The notes below the pieces were generated by a model. That model made no database searches. It was not told the origin of the DNA and saw only the letters and a list, made by a program, of their open reading frames with translations. The translations under genes and the position numbers were made by a program. Positions 1-8,455 of a stretch of 64,000 nucleotides of DNA are shown piece by piece. Every line of letters starts with the position of its first letter. The stretch's first letter is position 1. The stretch comes from Candidatus Avelusimicrobium pullicaecorum (GTDB lineage: Bacteria; Elusimicrobiota; Elusimicrobia; Elusimicrobiales; Elusimicrobiaceae): contig CALUQD010000002.1 of the NCBI GenBank assembly GCA_944322825.1, positions 42,608-106,607 of the forward strand, given 5' to 3'.

Positions 1-108
1 TCCGTCCCCGATAATCCAAATGACGTTTTTTGCCTCGCTGGCCTGCAGCGTGCCTGCCAAAAACAAGCAGGCAAACATCAACCCCAAAGCACGATAAAAT
101 TTCTTCAT
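1..108 (-). CDS. Alkaline phosphatase family protein, N-terminal fragment (runs off the left edge)
   Basis: Thirty-six codons are visible, starting at the ATG on complement 106-108. They encode a signal peptide (MKKFYRALG, then a hydrophobic core ending LQAS) followed by KNVIWIIGDG. That block matches the first metal-binding strand of alkaline phosphatases, where an N-terminal Asp of an IGDGMG motif binds metal (family knowledge). The product would be a periplasmic phosphomonoesterase. The Shine-Dalgarno AGGAG overlaps the TAG stop of glgA, so the gene is translationally linked to glgA and is probably last in the scpA-scpB-glgA run. The rest of the gene lies outside the window, so the subfamily cannot be settled. 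Confidence 0.7.
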   Translation of the reverse strand, partial: MKKFYRALGLMFACLFLAGTLQASEAKNVIWIIGDG

Positions 109-115
109 ATAGCTC

Positions 116-1564
116 CTAATTAATGGTTTTGCGGTAAAGTTCCAAATAAGCCTGGGCGGACTTATCCCAAGACAAATCCTGCCGCATCGCGTTACGCACG
201 AGGCGCGTCCAAAGCTGTCGGTCATTAAAAACGCGCAGGACGCTGTCCACCGTAGCATAAATGCCGTTTTCGTTAAATTCTTCAATAAAGAACCCGGTGG
301 CGGTATCTTCATTTCCGGGGCGGTATCCGCGCACGGTATCCACCAAGCCGCCCACTTTAGACACCACCGGCAATGTACCGTATTTCATAGCAATTAACTG
401 CGAAAGCCCACACGGTTCAAAGCGCGACGGCATTAAGAAAATATCCGCCCCCGCATAAATGCGGTGGGCCAAATCTTCGTCCAAGCGGCCGTTGTAGCTG
501 ACGCTGGCGGGATTATTGCGCGCCAGGCTTTGGTAGGCTTTTTCGAGCATTGGGTCGCCCATTCCCAGCACCACAAACTGCGCCCGGTCTTTCAAGCGTT
601 CAATCAGGCTGACGACAACGTCCAACCCTTTTTGATAGTCCAGCCGCGACACGATGCCAATCAGCGGTTTATCGGGGTCTTGCGCCAGTTTGCACTGCTG
701 CTGCAGGGCCAGTTTGGCGGCAAGTTTGCCTTTTACCACTTCGCTGGCGTCGTAGCCGATGGGGAGCACCGGGTCGATTTCCGGGTCCCACACGTCGGTA
801 TCGATACCGTTGACGATACCGCAGAAATTCTTGCTGCGGTATCGCAGAAGTCCTTCCAATCCAAACCCCATCGCCGGGTCCGTTTGGACCTCGCGGGCAT
901 AATTGGGGCTGACGGTATTGATGTTATCGGCAAACACAATGCCGCTTTTCAAAAAGCTGATGCCTCCGTAGTATTCAAATTTGTCGGGCGTATAATCCAC
1001 CGGGTGGAAGCCGGCTTTTTTAAAGGAAGAATACGGGTAATGCCCTTGGTAGGCAATGTTATGAATGGTATACAAACTGCGGGTGCGGGTATAGAACGCG
1101 TCCAGTTTATAGACGGTTTTCAAATACGCGGGGATTAACCCGGTCTGCCAGTCGTGGCAGTGGATTAAGTCGGGGCGGAAGCCGATAAATTTGCAGCCTT
1201 CCAGCACCGCACGGCTAAAGAGGATAAACCGTTCGTCGTTGTCGGGGTACTCGCCGGATTTGGTACGGTAAAGTTCGGGGCGGTCAAAATACTTGCGGCT
1301 TCCCACAAAAAACACCAGCACATTGCCCCAATTGATATAGGAAAGGGAAACTTGTTCGATGCGGTCGCCAATCGGGATTAAATACACGCCGGGTACTACT
1401 TTTAAGGAAGACACCCGCACGATGTTGCGGTAATGCGGCAGGAACAACAACACTTTGTTGCCTTTGCGCATAGCAAATTGTTGGCAAAGGGCGCCGACCA
1501 CATCGGCCAGACCGCCGGTTTTACAAAAAGGGAATGCTTCGCTTGCGGCTAAAACGATATTCAT
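116..1564 (-). CDS. glgA: Glycogen (starch) synthase, ADP-glucose type, GT5
   Basis: Transfers glucose from ADP-glucose to the non-reducing end of alpha-1,4-glucan in the cytoplasm. The 482-residue length is normal for bacterial GlgA. The ADP-glucose-binding motif KTGGLADV lies at residues 15-22. The C-terminal Rossmann half contains the conserved FEPCGLSQL block near residue 380 that carries the catalytic Glu. The start is preceded by AGGAGG in the end of scpB. No branching enzyme, GlgC or phosphorylase is in the window, so the rest of the glycogen pathway must be elsewhere. Its place directly behind scpB looks like operon packing, not a functional link. Confidence 0.95.
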   Translation of the reverse strand: MNIVLAASEAFPFCKTGGLADVVGALCQQFAMRKGNKVLLFLPHYRNIVRVSSLKVVPGVYLIPIGDRIEQVSLSYINWGNVLVFFVGSRKYFDRPELYRTKSGEYPDNDERFILFSRAVLEGCKFIGFRPDLIHCHDWQTGLIPAYLKTVYKLDAFYTRTRSLYTIHNIAYQGHYPYSSFKKAGFHPVDYTPDKFEYYGGISFLKSGIVFADNINTVSPNYAREVQTDPAMGFGLEGLLRYRSKNFCGIVNGIDTDVWDPEIDPVLPIGYDASEVVKGKLAAKLALQQQCKLAQDPDKPLIGIVSRLDYQKGLDVVVSLIERLKDRAQFVVLGMGDPMLEKAYQSLARNNPASVSYNGRLDEDLAHRIYAGADIFLMPSRFEPCGLSQLIAMKYGTLPVVSKVGGLVDTVRGYRPGNEDTATGFFIEEFNENGIYATVDSVLRVFNDRQLWTRLVRNAMRQDLSWDKSAQAYLELYRKTIN

Positions 1565-1566
1565 AC

Positions 1567-2706
1567 TTATTTTTCCTCCTGGGATACGTCCTGGTTTTGC
1601 AGCTGGTCCGGCGGGGCCGGGTTTTCCGGCGTGGTTTGGGCAGCAACGGCGGTGGCTGCTTTTTCGTCCGTTTCCGCCGCTTCATTCGGTTCGGCCGAGG
1701 CAGCCGGTTGGGCGTCCTGCGTTGGGGCAAAAGCGTCCGGCTGGGCCGAGGGTTGCTCCGGTTCGGCAGGTGAACCGAAGAAATCACCTTTATTATAACT
1801 GTTGCGCGTAAAGAACGGGTCCGCCGACGAATCCAGCGCTTCCAGGCGTTCCTCTCCTTCCAGCTCATCCAGCGGGATGATAGCCGGTTCGGCCAGCGGC
1901 GGCAAGGGCTCGCCGAAGGGTAAATCTTCCTGTTTTTCACGCAGGGATTTGGCGGCAAATACTTGCAAATCGGGCAATTCGGAAATTTTATTAAGGCCAA
2001 ACATCCGCAAAAACTCGTCCGTTGTGCCGTATACCATCGGGCGGCCGACGGTGTCCTTCTTGCCTACCACCCGCACGAGCGAGCGCTCCAACAGGCGTTC
2101 GAGCGGGCCGGCCACGTCCACGCCGCGGATGGCTTCCATTTCGGCGCGGGTAATCGGTTGCTTGTACGCCACAATGGCCAACGTTTCCAACGCGGCGTTG
2201 GAAAGTTTGGTGGTCATTTTTTCGTTGTACAGGCGGCGCACCCAACGGCCGTATTCGGGCTTGGTAGACATTTGAAACCCGCCGCCCACTTCCACCACCT
2301 GGATGGCGCTGTTGCGGCAGAGGTAATCGTCCTGGATTTCCAAAATCATTTCGCGCACGCGGCGCGCGTCCACGCCGTCGATAACATCGGCGATGCGGGT
2401 GGGTTTTAACGGGCGGTCCGTAATAAATAAAAGCGTTTCCACGATTTGTTTAAACTCGCTGGTGGGCACGAGTTCAAAGGGTTTATCGGCTTCATCGGGG
2501 TTTTGCGGAGCGGACGGCTCTTCCGCTTTTACCTGGGCCAGCTCTTCCGCTTCCTCCTGTGAAGCGGCAACAGCTGCCGTTTCCGGCGTAGCCCCGTCAG
2601 CGGCCGCAGGGGCGGAGGAAAGCGTTTCGGCGGCCGGTTCCTGCACGGCGTCCGGCTGCATTTCAGAAACGGTGGCTTGGTTTTGCAGTTGTTCTTCAGT
2701 TGGCAT
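1567..2706 (-). CDS. scpB: Segregation and condensation protein B with long N- and C-terminal extensions
   Basis: ScpB is the winged-helix kite subunit that works with ScpA and Smc in chromosome compaction. The ScpB core spans about residues 80-230: it begins FKQIVETLLFITDRPL and includes the conserved ALETLAIVAYKQPITRAEM, AGPLERLLERSLV and GRPMVYGTTDEFLRMFGL blocks. At 379 residues it is about twice the usual length. The extra sequence is an Ala/Glu-rich N-terminal arm of about 75 residues and a low-complexity Pro/Glu/Ala/Gln tail of about 130 residues, both probably disordered. scpA lies 18 bp upstream, the normal scpA-scpB order. SD GGAGG supports the start. Confidence 0.93.
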   Translation of the reverse strand: MPTEEQLQNQATVSEMQPDAVQEPAAETLSSAPAAADGATPETAAVAASQEEAEELAQVKAEEPSAPQNPDEADKPFELVPTSEFKQIVETLLFITDRPLKPTRIADVIDGVDARRVREMILEIQDDYLCRNSAIQVVEVGGGFQMSTKPEYGRWVRRLYNEKMTTKLSNAALETLAIVAYKQPITRAEMEAIRGVDVAGPLERLLERSLVRVVGKKDTVGRPMVYGTTDEFLRMFGLNKISELPDLQVFAAKSLREKQEDLPFGEPLPPLAEPAIIPLDELEGEERLEALDSSADPFFTRNSYNKGDFFGSPAEPEQPSAQPDAFAPTQDAQPAASAEPNEAAETDEKAATAVAAQTTPENPAPPDQLQNQDVSQEEK

Positions 2707-2724
2707 AAAAATTCCTCCGGGCGG

Positions 2725-3486
2725 CTATTTTTCTTCGCCGTGCATTAAGGTTTTAAAATCTTTGTCTTTATTTTCCGGGTTTAAATAAATCCGGATTTGG
2801 CCCAGTTTTTCGTCCTGGCGGGCGATGAGTTTTTTAATTTTCATCAGTTCCAACAGAGCCATAAAACAGGTGATAATCCCGCGTTTTTTGGTTTCCCCCA
2901 CAAAGATATCATCCAACAACACCCATTCGCGCCGCGCCAACATATTTACCACTTTCTCCATCTTCATTTCGATAGGGAATTCTTCCACCTTGAGCAGTTC
3001 AATGCGTTTGCGTTCGTCCAACCGTTCAAACGCGCGCTTGACGGCGGAAAGCAAATCAAACATTTGCAGGTTGATGACTTTTTCGCCATTGTCAAAAATG
3101 GGGGCGGAACGGTAAAAATTATCTTTGTTTTCTTCAAACTTCTGTTCCAAAAATTTGCTGGCTTCTTTGTATTTTTGGTATTCCACCAGCTTGGCCACCA
3201 ATTCTTTGACGGGATTTGGCCCTTCGTCCTCCGTCGTAGGAGCTTGGGAAGGAAGCAGCGTTTTGGCCTTAATTTGCATCAGCGTGCTGGCCATCACCAA
3301 AAATTCGCCCGCCACTTCCAGGTTCAGCTCCTTCATCACGTTTAAATAATCCAAATACTGCTGGGTGATTTCCGCGATGTTAATGTCGCAAATGTCCAAG
3401 TTGTCTTTTTTAATCAAGTGCAAAAGCAGGTCCATCGGACCTTCGAACACGTTGATATGAACATTTATCGGCGCAGGAGCTAGCAT
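2725..3486 (-). CDS. scpA: Segregation and condensation protein A (kleisin)
   Basis: Kleisin subunit that bridges the Smc heads and binds a ScpB dimer. The 253-residue length fits the family. The N-terminal block (FEGPMDLLLHLIKKDNLDI, residues about 14-32) is the diagnostic ScpA opening, followed by IAEITQQYLDYL and EFLVMASTLMQIKAKTLLP. The C-terminal winged helix (FMALLELMKIKKLIARQ) is the second Smc contact. It sits between trpS (9 bp upstream) and scpB (18 bp downstream) in one transcription unit. SD AGAGGAT precedes the ATG. Confidence 0.96.
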   Translation of the reverse strand: MLAPAPINVHINVFEGPMDLLLHLIKKDNLDICDINIAEITQQYLDYLNVMKELNLEVAGEFLVMASTLMQIKAKTLLPSQAPTTEDEGPNPVKELVAKLVEYQKYKEASKFLEQKFEENKDNFYRSAPIFDNGEKVINLQMFDLLSAVKRAFERLDERKRIELLKVEEFPIEMKMEKVVNMLARREWVLLDDIFVGETKKRGIITCFMALLELMKIKKLIARQDEKLGQIRIYLNPENKDKDFKTLMHGEEK

Positions 3487-3495
3487 AAAATCCTC

Positions 3496-4551
3496 TTAAT
3501 GCATCAGACGCATTGCTTTCTTGACGGCGGCCAAAGTTTTGGCGGCGTTTTCTTGGGCGCGTTCTTTGCCTTCGGCCACGATTTTTTCGAGCTGGGCTTT
3601 GTCGTCTTCAAACGTTTTGCGGCGTTCGGAAAACGCTTTGAGTTCCGGCTCCATCAGTGCGAACAACTCTTTTTTGCACGCCACACAGCCCAAGGCGCCG
3701 GCTTTGCATTCTTCGCAGCGTTTGGCGGCGTTGGGATTATAAATCTGGTGGAAGGCGTACACGACACAGCCTTCGGGGTTGGCGGGGTCGTTGGCTTTTT
3801 TCTTGTTCGGGTCGGTGAACATCGTCATCACTTTTTTGCGCACGGAATCCAACTCTTCGCCCAAGCTGATAGCATTGTTGTAGGATTTGGACATTTTCCG
3901 CCCGTCGATGCCCGGCACGCGGGCCACGTTGGTGTACAAGGGGGCCGGTTCGGTGAATACTTCTACGCCGTACACTTCGGCAAAGCGGCGGGCCAAATCG
4001 CGCGCGATTTCCAGGTGGGCGGTTTGGTCCTTTCCCACGGGAACGTAGGAAGCCTGCTGGATTAAAATATCCGTCGCCATCAGCACGGGATAACCCAAAA
4101 AGCCAAAAGAAGATATTTCTTCGTCCCCGGCAATGGAATTTACTTTTTCCGCCAAGGATTTTTCATCCAGCTGGCCGGCGTATTTTTGTTTCAACAGTTC
4201 CTGGATTTGTTCTTTGTAGGTCGGGTTTCTAAGCAGCCAGCCCAAGGGGGTAATCATCCCCAACAGGGTATTGAGTTCGCTTACCTGCGGCACGTCGGAC
4301 TGCACAAAAATGGTGCATTTTTGGGGGTCCAGCCCGGCGGTCAGCCAATCCACCAGCATTTGCCGGCTGTTTTCGGCCAGGTTTTCGGTGTGCTCGTAAG
4401 CGGTGGTTAACGAGTGCAAATCCGCCACGAAGAAATAGCAGTTGTACTTATCCTGCAGGGCCACCCAATTTTTAAGCGCCCCGTGAAAGTTGCCCAAGTG
4501 CAGTTTGCCCGTCGGACGCATACCGGAAAGTACAATTTTATCAGTTGCCAT
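3496..4551 (-). CDS. trpS: Tryptophanyl-tRNA synthetase with a four-cysteine cluster
   Basis: Class Ic aminoacyl-tRNA synthetase charging tRNA-Trp, 351 residues. The HIGH-equivalent LHLGN lies at residues 17-21 and the KMSKS signature at 219-223. Beyond KMSKS the protein carries C262-x19-C282-x6-C289-x2-C292, with an additional C279. From memory, this closely resembles the cysteine spacing of the Thermotoga maritima TrpRS that binds a [4Fe-4S] cluster. Standard enterobacterial TrpRS lacks it. The insertion is the only unusual part; core motifs are intact. It is in the same direction as scpA, and the M50 protease gene lies just upstream. Confidence 0.95.
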   Translation of the reverse strand: MATDKIVLSGMRPTGKLHLGNFHGALKNWVALQDKYNCYFFVADLHSLTTAYEHTENLAENSRQMLVDWLTAGLDPQKCTIFVQSDVPQVSELNTLLGMITPLGWLLRNPTYKEQIQELLKQKYAGQLDEKSLAEKVNSIAGDEEISSFGFLGYPVLMATDILIQQASYVPVGKDQTAHLEIARDLARRFAEVYGVEVFTEPAPLYTNVARVPGIDGRKMSKSYNNAISLGEELDSVRKKVMTMFTDPNKKKANDPANPEGCVVYAFHQIYNPNAAKRCEECKAGALGCVACKKELFALMEPELKAFSERRKTFEDDKAQLEKIVAEGKERAQENAAKTLAAVKKAMRLMH

Positions 4552-4563
4552 AGAAACCTCTTA

Positions 4564-5199
4564 TTACATTAAAAATTTGGAAAAAATCCCCACCAACAGC
4601 ATCGTAGGCGGCAGCAGGAGATATTTCACACCGCCGGTCAAAATCAAAAACAGCACCACATACATTCCGTACCGGCCGAAAAAGCCATCGTACTTCAGCG
4701 CGGCCCGCACGGGCAGCAGGGCCGTCACGATGCGCCCGCCGTCCAACGGCGGGATGGGGATTAAATTAAATACGGCCAAAAAGATATTGATAAACATCGC
4801 ATACTGCAAAAACACAAACAGCTGTTGCAGCGTTTGGGGTGCGAAAGACGCCTGCAGAAGGATAAAAATTTTCATCACCAGCACGCACAGCACCGCCAAT
4901 AACAGATTGGAAGCCGGCCCCGCAAAGGCCACTTTGCCCATATCTTTACGAGGAGACGGCATCCGCAGCGGATTAATCGGCACCGGTTTGGCCCAGCCAA
5001 AAAGCGGCAGCCCCACCAGCCAGCAGAAGGCCGGCACGGCCAAGGTACCAATAGGGTCCACGTGATGCAAGGGGTTTAACGTCAGGCGTCCGCTTAGGTA
5101 AGCGGTGTCATCGCCCAGGCGGTATGCGGCCAAGCCGTGCGCGAACTCGTGCAGCACAATGGAGAAAAATAAAATGGGTATAAATACGATTACTTCCAT
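4564..5199 (-). CDS. Site-2 protease (M50) family membrane protein, Rv/YwhC-like
   Basis: Short membrane-embedded zinc protease of 211 residues. Zinc ligands are H17 and H21 of the HEFAH motif in the first membrane helix. The third ligand is Asp153 in the LDGG block (preceded by NLIPIPP). No PDZ domain is present, which places it with the minimal YwhC-type S2P homologues and not RseP. Four to five hydrophobic helices are seen. It sits between trpS and the drug-export operon, separated from the latter by 63 bp, so it may have its own promoter. Substrate is unknown. Confidence 0.88.
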   Translation of the reverse strand: MEVIVFIPILFFSIVLHEFAHGLAAYRLGDDTAYLSGRLTLNPLHHVDPIGTLAVPAFCWLVGLPLFGWAKPVPINPLRMPSPRKDMGKVAFAGPASNLLLAVLCVLVMKIFILLQASFAPQTLQQLFVFLQYAMFINIFLAVFNLIPIPPLDGGRIVTALLPVRAALKYDGFFGRYGMYVVLFLILTGGVKYLLLPPTMLLVGIFSKFLM

Positions 5200-5262
5200 A
5201 CATTACCATTTTACTAATTTATCCCCATTCCTGCACGCGCGCGCACAGGGGGCGGCAAACGG

Positions 5263-6378
5263 CTAGTTAAGTTTGGATTTGAAGTTTTTGTACGCCGCGG
5301 TGCACAGTACGACGGAAAGCACCGCCAGCCACAGGCAGTTCTGCCAAAAGAAGCCGGCATCGCCCCCCTTTAGGATAATAGCACGGAAGTTAAGTACGGA
5401 ATACATCATTGGGTTCAAGTAGCACAGCCAGCGGAAAACAGCCGGGATGTTGGCCACCGGGAAAAACACCCCGGAAAGCAAAATAGCCGGCATTAAATAC
5501 AGCACGCTGGCCATCATGGCCTGCTGCTGGGTATGGACGACGGTGCTGATAAGCAGGGCGCAGGCCAGGGCGGAAACCGTAAACAGCACCGAATTGACGG
5601 CAATCTGCCATAAATCGCCGCGGAACGGAATGCCAAACCCCGCCACCCCGATAAATAAAATCAGCCCCACAATACACAGCCCAATCACAAAATACGGCAA
5701 GGTTTTGCCCACCATAATTTCTTCCACACTGCAAGGAGATACGATTAATTTTTCCATTGTGCCGGTTTCTTTTTCCTTGGCGAGCGACATTCCCCCCACC
5801 ACCAGCAGCACGATGAATGTGGACATCACTAGCAACGCCGGAATCATATACGACGTCGTATCCATATAGTGGTTAAACAGCACGCGCATATCCAGGGAGA
5901 TAAGCCCGCCGCCCAAGTTGTATCCGTTTTCGCGGGCGACTTCGGCCACAATTTGCTGGACATATCCGTTTACCTGCTGAGCGCGCTGGGCGTTGGTGGC
6001 GTTTAACAGCAGCTGGATAGGGCTCGAACCGCGTTCCAGGGCTTTTTCAAACCCTTCGGGCGGAGCCACCAGCACGGCTTCGGCTTTATGGGAAGCGATG
6101 AGCTCCTCCGGGTCGGGCACCTGCGCGCCGTTTATGCCGGACACTTTGGTAAACCAGCCCGAAGCCAGCGCGCGGCTTTCCAGCTCCTGCGCGATTTTGC
6201 CCGGCTTGGAAACGACCACAAACTTGATGTTTTTTACTTCGCTGGTCAGCGCCAGGCCAAACATAATGGTCTGCATCACGGGAATAAAGAAAATGGCCAT
6301 AATCATTTTCGGGTCCCGCAGAATTTGGATGATTTCTTTAACAAAAAATCCTTTTATGGTACGTGCGCGCAATTTCAT
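5263..6378 (-). CDS. ABC-2 type permease, YbhR/YbhS-like (last gene of exporter operon)
   Basis: Inner-membrane subunit of an ABC exporter, 371 residues. Topology is typical of ABC-2: one N-terminal helix (KMIMAIFFIPVMQTIMFGL), a large periplasmic domain to about residue 170, then five helices. The cytoplasmic loop between helices 2 and 3 carries the conserved KEKETGTMEKLIVSP block. The start overlaps the preceding permease stop by 4 bp (ATGA). With its neighbour it would make the heterodimeric channel of a YbhGFSR-like tripartite pump. The substrate cannot be read from sequence. Confidence 0.9.
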   Translation of the reverse strand: MKLRARTIKGFFVKEIIQILRDPKMIMAIFFIPVMQTIMFGLALTSEVKNIKFVVVSKPGKIAQELESRALASGWFTKVSGINGAQVPDPEELIASHKAEAVLVAPPEGFEKALERGSSPIQLLLNATNAQRAQQVNGYVQQIVAEVARENGYNLGGGLISLDMRVLFNHYMDTTSYMIPALLVMSTFIVLLVVGGMSLAKEKETGTMEKLIVSPCSVEEIMVGKTLPYFVIGLCIVGLILFIGVAGFGIPFRGDLWQIAVNSVLFTVSALACALLISTVVHTQQQAMMASVLYLMPAILLSGVFFPVANIPAVFRWLCYLNPMMYSVLNFRAIILKGGDAGFFWQNCLWLAVLSVVLCTAAYKNFKSKLN

Positions 6379-7532
6379 GGTTCCACATCCGTTTTAAATT
6401 TATGCACGGCAAGCAAAATCATCGCCGCGGCAAACAGTCCAATCGCGCCGAAGGCCGCAGCCAGGGTGGCGGGGGCGGCGTCGCTTAAAAACACGGTTCG
6501 GCTGATGAGCAAAAACCACCGCTGCGGGAAAAGCGCCGTGAAATACTGGAAAAACGCGGGCATATTTTCAATCGGAAAAATAAACCCGGAGAAAATAAAC
6601 GACGGCAGCAATCCCACCGCAAACGCAAACTGAATGGCCGCCTGTTGCTGGCGGGTGACGACGGAAATCACCAGCCCCAGCGCCAACGCGCCCGTGATAT
6701 ACACCCAACACGCCGCCATATAGAACAGGAAACTCCCCAAAAACGGAATGCGGAACACATACACCGCCAGCACAAATACGACCAGCACGTCTAAAAAAGT
6801 CAGCACAAAATACGGCACCAGCTTGCCCAGCACGATTTCGGACGGACGAACCGGCGTGGATAAAAGCAGTTCCATCGACCCGTTTTCCCACTCTTTGGCT
6901 ACGGTAAGGGCCGTCAGCACGATGGCCAAAAAGCCGATGATAATCGTGCTCAGCGCGGGCACGATAAACCAGCGGCTGTTGAGCTCGGGGTTGAACAAAA
7001 ACCGGCTGCGGATTTGCCCGCCCGCCAAACGGGCGGCACCCTCCGCGCCGCCGGCGAGTTCCGGGTTATCGCGCATAAAAACGGCATTGGCTTTTTGCAC
7101 CACACCCTGCATATAACTGCCCATAATACTAGCCTGCACGTTATCGGTACCGTCGGCCAGCAGCTGCACTTGGGCGGGCTTTTCGGGGTTGGCGGCGCGG
7201 ATGTTGCGCCCGAAGCCGCGCTTGATAACCAGCAGGGCGGGGCTTGCATTTTGTTCAAGTGCACGGTCGGCCGCGGCGGGCGTATGGACGGGCGACAAAT
7301 CAAAATATCCGGAAGAGGCCATCTCCTGCAAAAAACGGCGGGAAACGCTGGTTTGGTCGTTGTCGCGGACGGCTACGCGCATATGCTTATAATCCAAATC
7401 AATCACAAAGCCAAACATTCCCACAAAAATCATCGGCAAGATGAGCGTCACGGCCAGCGTAAACGGGTCGCGCAGGATGTGTTTGTACTCTTTGTAAGCC
7501 ACGCTCTTGGCGCGCCGCCAGGAAAAGTTCAT
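6375..7532 (-). CDS. ABC-2 type permease, YbhS/YbhR-like
   Basis: Second ABC-2 permease, 385 residues, paralogous to the downstream one. It opens with a cytoplasmic YKEYKHILRDP block and first helix, has a long periplasmic domain, then VAKEWENGSMELLLSTPV before the C-terminal helices. That motif corresponds to the coupling segment seen in the sister permease. It overlaps the ATPase gene upstream and the permease downstream, each by 4 bp (ATGA), so the four ABC genes are translationally coupled. Expected partner: the other permease, two ATPases, the HlyD adaptor and the TolC-like channel. Confidence 0.9.
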   Translation of the reverse strand: MNFSWRRAKSVAYKEYKHILRDPFTLAVTLILPMIFVGMFGFVIDLDYKHMRVAVRDNDQTSVSRRFLQEMASSGYFDLSPVHTPAAADRALEQNASPALLVIKRGFGRNIRAANPEKPAQVQLLADGTDNVQASIMGSYMQGVVQKANAVFMRDNPELAGGAEGAARLAGGQIRSRFLFNPELNSRWFIVPALSTIIIGFLAIVLTALTVAKEWENGSMELLLSTPVRPSEIVLGKLVPYFVLTFLDVLVVFVLAVYVFRIPFLGSFLFYMAACWVYITGALALGLVISVVTRQQQAAIQFAFAVGLLPSFIFSGFIFPIENMPAFFQYFTALFPQRWFLLISRTVFLSDAAPATLAAAFGAIGLFAAAMILLAVHKFKTDVEP

Positions 7533-8455
7533 TTGTTTTCCCTCCCGCTTACGGCCTGCAGGAACACGTCTTCGAGCGTGGGCGGCACTTCGCGCACGTC
7601 AAACTGGCCCGCAAACGGGGCGCAGGCGCGGTCCAAAACGGCGCGGTCCGATGCGCGCACGCGCAAATTGTTGCCAAACACGGCCGACACAATCCCCGCC
7701 TGTTTAAGCGCTTCGCGCAGTTCGTGCTGTACGGTCGCGCTGAAGGAGATTTCCAACGGTTTGACGGGGAAGAATTCTTCTTTCAGTTCCTGCGGCGTGC
7801 CCAGCGCAATGATTTTGCCGCGCTCCATCAGCGCAATTCGCCCACAGTATTCGGCTTCATCCATATAGTGGGTGGTTACGAAAACGGTTTTGCCCATTTC
7901 GGCCAAGCGGCGGATGAGCGCCCAAAACGCCGCGCGCGTCTGCGGCGACGTGCCGGCCGTCGGCTCGTCCAAAAACACGAGTTCCGGGTCGTGCAGCAGA
8001 GCGGAAGCCAGCGCCGCCATTTGCTTGACCCCGCCGGAAAGATGACTGACCGGGTCCGGCAGATTTTGCGGCAGGCCGATAAATTCCATCAGTTTGCGGG
8101 AACGTTCGTCAATTTGTTTGGGGCTCATAGCATAGAGGCTGCCGGCAAAGCGCATATTTTCGTGCACCGTTAAATCGGGGTATAAGGTAAATTTTTGGGA
8201 CATATACCCAATGCGCGGCTTTAGCACGGCCGTGGAGCGGGACACATCCTGCCCGTCCACCGTTACGGAGCCTGCCGACGGATTTAAAATACCGCAAATG
8301 GTGCGGATGGTAGTGGTTTTGCCGGCGCCGTTGGCGCCCAAAAAACCGAAAATTTCGCCGCGGTGCACGTCAAAACTCACGCCGTCTACAGCTTTAAAAG
8401 AGCCGAACGACACCGTCAAATCTTTTACGCTGATAACTATATCGGTTTTATTCAT
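7529..8455 (-). CDS. ABC transporter ATPase, catalytically complete half (YbhF C-terminal-half-like)
   Basis: 308-residue nucleotide-binding protein. Walker A GANGAGKTT starts at residue 40. The signature is LSGGVKQ, Walker B is LVFLDEP, and the switch His is intact in VTTHYMDEAEYC. A C-terminal extension of about 80 residues follows the ATPase core. In E. coli YbhF the two ATPase domains are fused; here they are two genes, and this one corresponds to the canonical half. The D-loop region reads AGTSPQT where SGLDP is typical, a small deviation. The start lies inside the previous ATPase gene (8-bp overlap). Confidence 0.92.
   Translation of the reverse strand: MNKTDIVISVKDLTVSFGSFKAVDGVSFDVHRGEIFGFLGANGAGKTTTIRTICGILNPSAGSVTVDGQDVSRSTAVLKPRIGYMSQKFTLYPDLTVHENMRFAGSLYAMSPKQIDERSRKLMEFIGLPQNLPDPVSHLSGGVKQMAALASALLHDPELVFLDEPTAGTSPQTRAAFWALIRRLAEMGKTVFVTTHYMDEAEYCGRIALMERGKIIALGTPQELKEEFFPVKPLEISFSATVQHELREALKQAGIVSAVFGNNLRVRASDRAVLDRACAPFAGQFDVREVPPTLEDVFLQAVSGRENK

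Noticed and set aside
7014..7868. Long plus-strand reading frame (284 codons) across the permease and ATPase genes
   Set aside because: Antisense to conserved ABC genes; Arg/His/Gly-rich composition typical of a shadow frame; no family features.
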